Source: Mycobacterium sp. GA-0227b (GTDB lineage Bacteria; Actinomycetota; Actinomycetes; Mycobacteriales; Mycobacteriaceae). From it: a stretch of 64,000 nucleotides of DNA. Location of the stretch: the NCBI RefSeq assembly GCF_001499855.1, contig NZ_LQIK01000007.1, positions 1 through 64,000 on the forward strand. Direction: 5' to 3'. Shown here piece after piece: positions 63,476 through 64,000 of the stretch. A program made the position numbers and the translations under genes. Each line of letters begins with the position of its first letter. The first letter of the stretch is position 1. A model generated the notes under the pieces. It did not search any database. It saw only the letters and a list, made by a program, of their open reading frames with translations, and was not told the origin of the DNA.

Positions 63476-63784
63476 ATGAGCGACAGGCCGATACCGTTGG
63501 TTGCCGCAACCGTCGCCCTTGCCGCCGGCGCAGCACTGTTCGCTGCACCGGAGGCCGACGCCAGGCCACCGCGGACCACCGAGGATCAACTCGCCCAGAA
63601 CTGCACCAGTTCCGATGGAATATTCGAGCGAGCACAAGGCCAGTTCAAACCCAGGGACCGCTACTACAGCTGCAAGTACACGCTCGACGACGGTTCCCAG
63701 TCGCAGCATTGGTTCAGCAGCGCCGGGCAACCTACCCAGGTTTGCTATCGATTCAGCATCGACACGGCTTGGGTGTGTCATTAG
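63476..63784 (+). CDS. Small secreted protein of unknown function
   Basis: The 102-residue protein has a signal peptide (LVAATVALAAGAALFA, cleavage likely after ADA). Four cysteines (AQNCTSS, YYSCKY, QVCYRF, AWVCH) suggest two disulfides in the mature 75-residue part. GAGGAG six bases upstream supports ATG 63476. It may be controlled by the divergent HxlR protein. I do not recognise the family. Confidence 0.78.
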   Translation: MSDRPIPLVAATVALAAGAALFAAPEADARPPRTTEDQLAQNCTSSDGIFERAQGQFKPRDRYYSCKYTLDDGSQSQHWFSSAGQPTQVCYRFSIDTAWVCH

Positions 63785-63840
63785 GAGCGACGGTCCAACC
63801 TCACGCGTACGAACAGGCCCCCTTGTGAGACGCTCGCGGG

Positions 63841-64000
63841 ATGTTTGCGCCGGCCTCACCTGCACGCGTGGCGGGGATCGCGGCCGGTTGTGCTGCCGAC
63901 GCGCTGTTCGGTGACCCGCGGCGCGGCCATCCGGTAGCCGTCTTCGGGAGCGCCGCAGCGGCTTTGGAGCGTCGCACGTACGCGGACACACGCTCGGCGG
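63841..64000 (+). CDS. cobD: Cobalamin biosynthesis protein CobD, 5' end
   Basis: The first 53 codons are present and the gene runs off the right edge. The sequence AGCAADALFGDPRRGHPVAVFGSAAAALERR matches the N-terminus of CobD/CbiB (M. tuberculosis Rv2236c), the integral membrane adenosylcobinamide-phosphate synthase that attaches aminopropanol to adenosylcobyric acid. ATG 63841 precedes the conserved region by about 17 residues. Confidence 0.85.
   Translation, partial: MFAPASPARVAGIAAGCAADALFGDPRRGHPVAVFGSAAAALERRTYADTRSA

Overview
The window is high-GC DNA from a mycobacterium, probably a rapidly growing or environmental species. The evidence is the FAS-II mycolate block fabD-acpM-kasA-kasB-accD6 next to the PucR-type regulator mabR, a mycothiol-dependent mscR, the DUF732, DUF2505, DUF3145 and DUF3052 families, and many ATGA/GTGA gene overlaps. 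The gene order from about 39.4 kb to the right end is, as I remember it, the M. tuberculosis segment Rv2260 to Rv2236c (MBL protein, mscR, methyltransferase, beta-lactamase-like, DUF3145, lipid kinase, FAD oxidase, TetR, glpD1, accD6, kasB, kasA, acpM, fabD, mabR, aceE, lipoprotein, DUF3052, ahpE, tRNA-Val, cobD), with a few local insertions. This assignment rests on recognising protein sequences, not on a search.

Region 1 (1-19.3 kb) is accessory. It holds the end of one nonribosomal peptide synthetase (NRPS) gene and a complete 15.9-kb second NRPS gene. Together they encode at least five modules: [A]-PCP-E / C-A-PCP / C-A-PCP-E / C-A-PCP / C-A(N-methyltransferase)-PCP-TE. This predicts a peptide with D residues at the first and third visible positions and an N-methylated last residue, released by a thioesterase. 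The two genes meet at an E/C junction that differs by one base from the in-frame E-C junction inside the second gene. Convergent with the NRPS are a DUF2505 protein and a cyanophycinase/peptidase S51-like protein.

Region 2 (19.3-39.4 kb) holds envelope and metabolic genes: a lipoprotein fusing a lytic transglycosylase to a DUF1460 amidase-like domain, a DUF732 protein, an acyl-CoA dehydrogenase, a Pro/Glu-repeat surface protein, a PhoD-like phosphatase, a short-chain dehydrogenase, a four-gene peptide ABC importer, a DUF4185 protein, a DapB-like dehydrogenase, a membrane-anchored Hsp70-like protein with a proline-rich tail, a SABATH-type carboxyl methyltransferase and a SHOCT membrane protein.

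Region 3 (39.4-64 kb) is the conserved core: formaldehyde/S-nitrosomycothiol detoxification, glycerol-phosphate and lipid-kinase genes under a divergent TetR regulator, a LysR-SDR pair placed between glpD1 and accD6, the mycolic-acid elongation operon with a MabR-type operator, pyruvate dehydrogenase E1, a peroxiredoxin, one tRNA gene and the start of cobD. No CRISPR array, insertion sequence, prophage or rRNA gene was seen. No gene-free stretch exceeds about 300 bases; the longest (19061-19344, 22964-23207, 27305-27521) show no clear gene.
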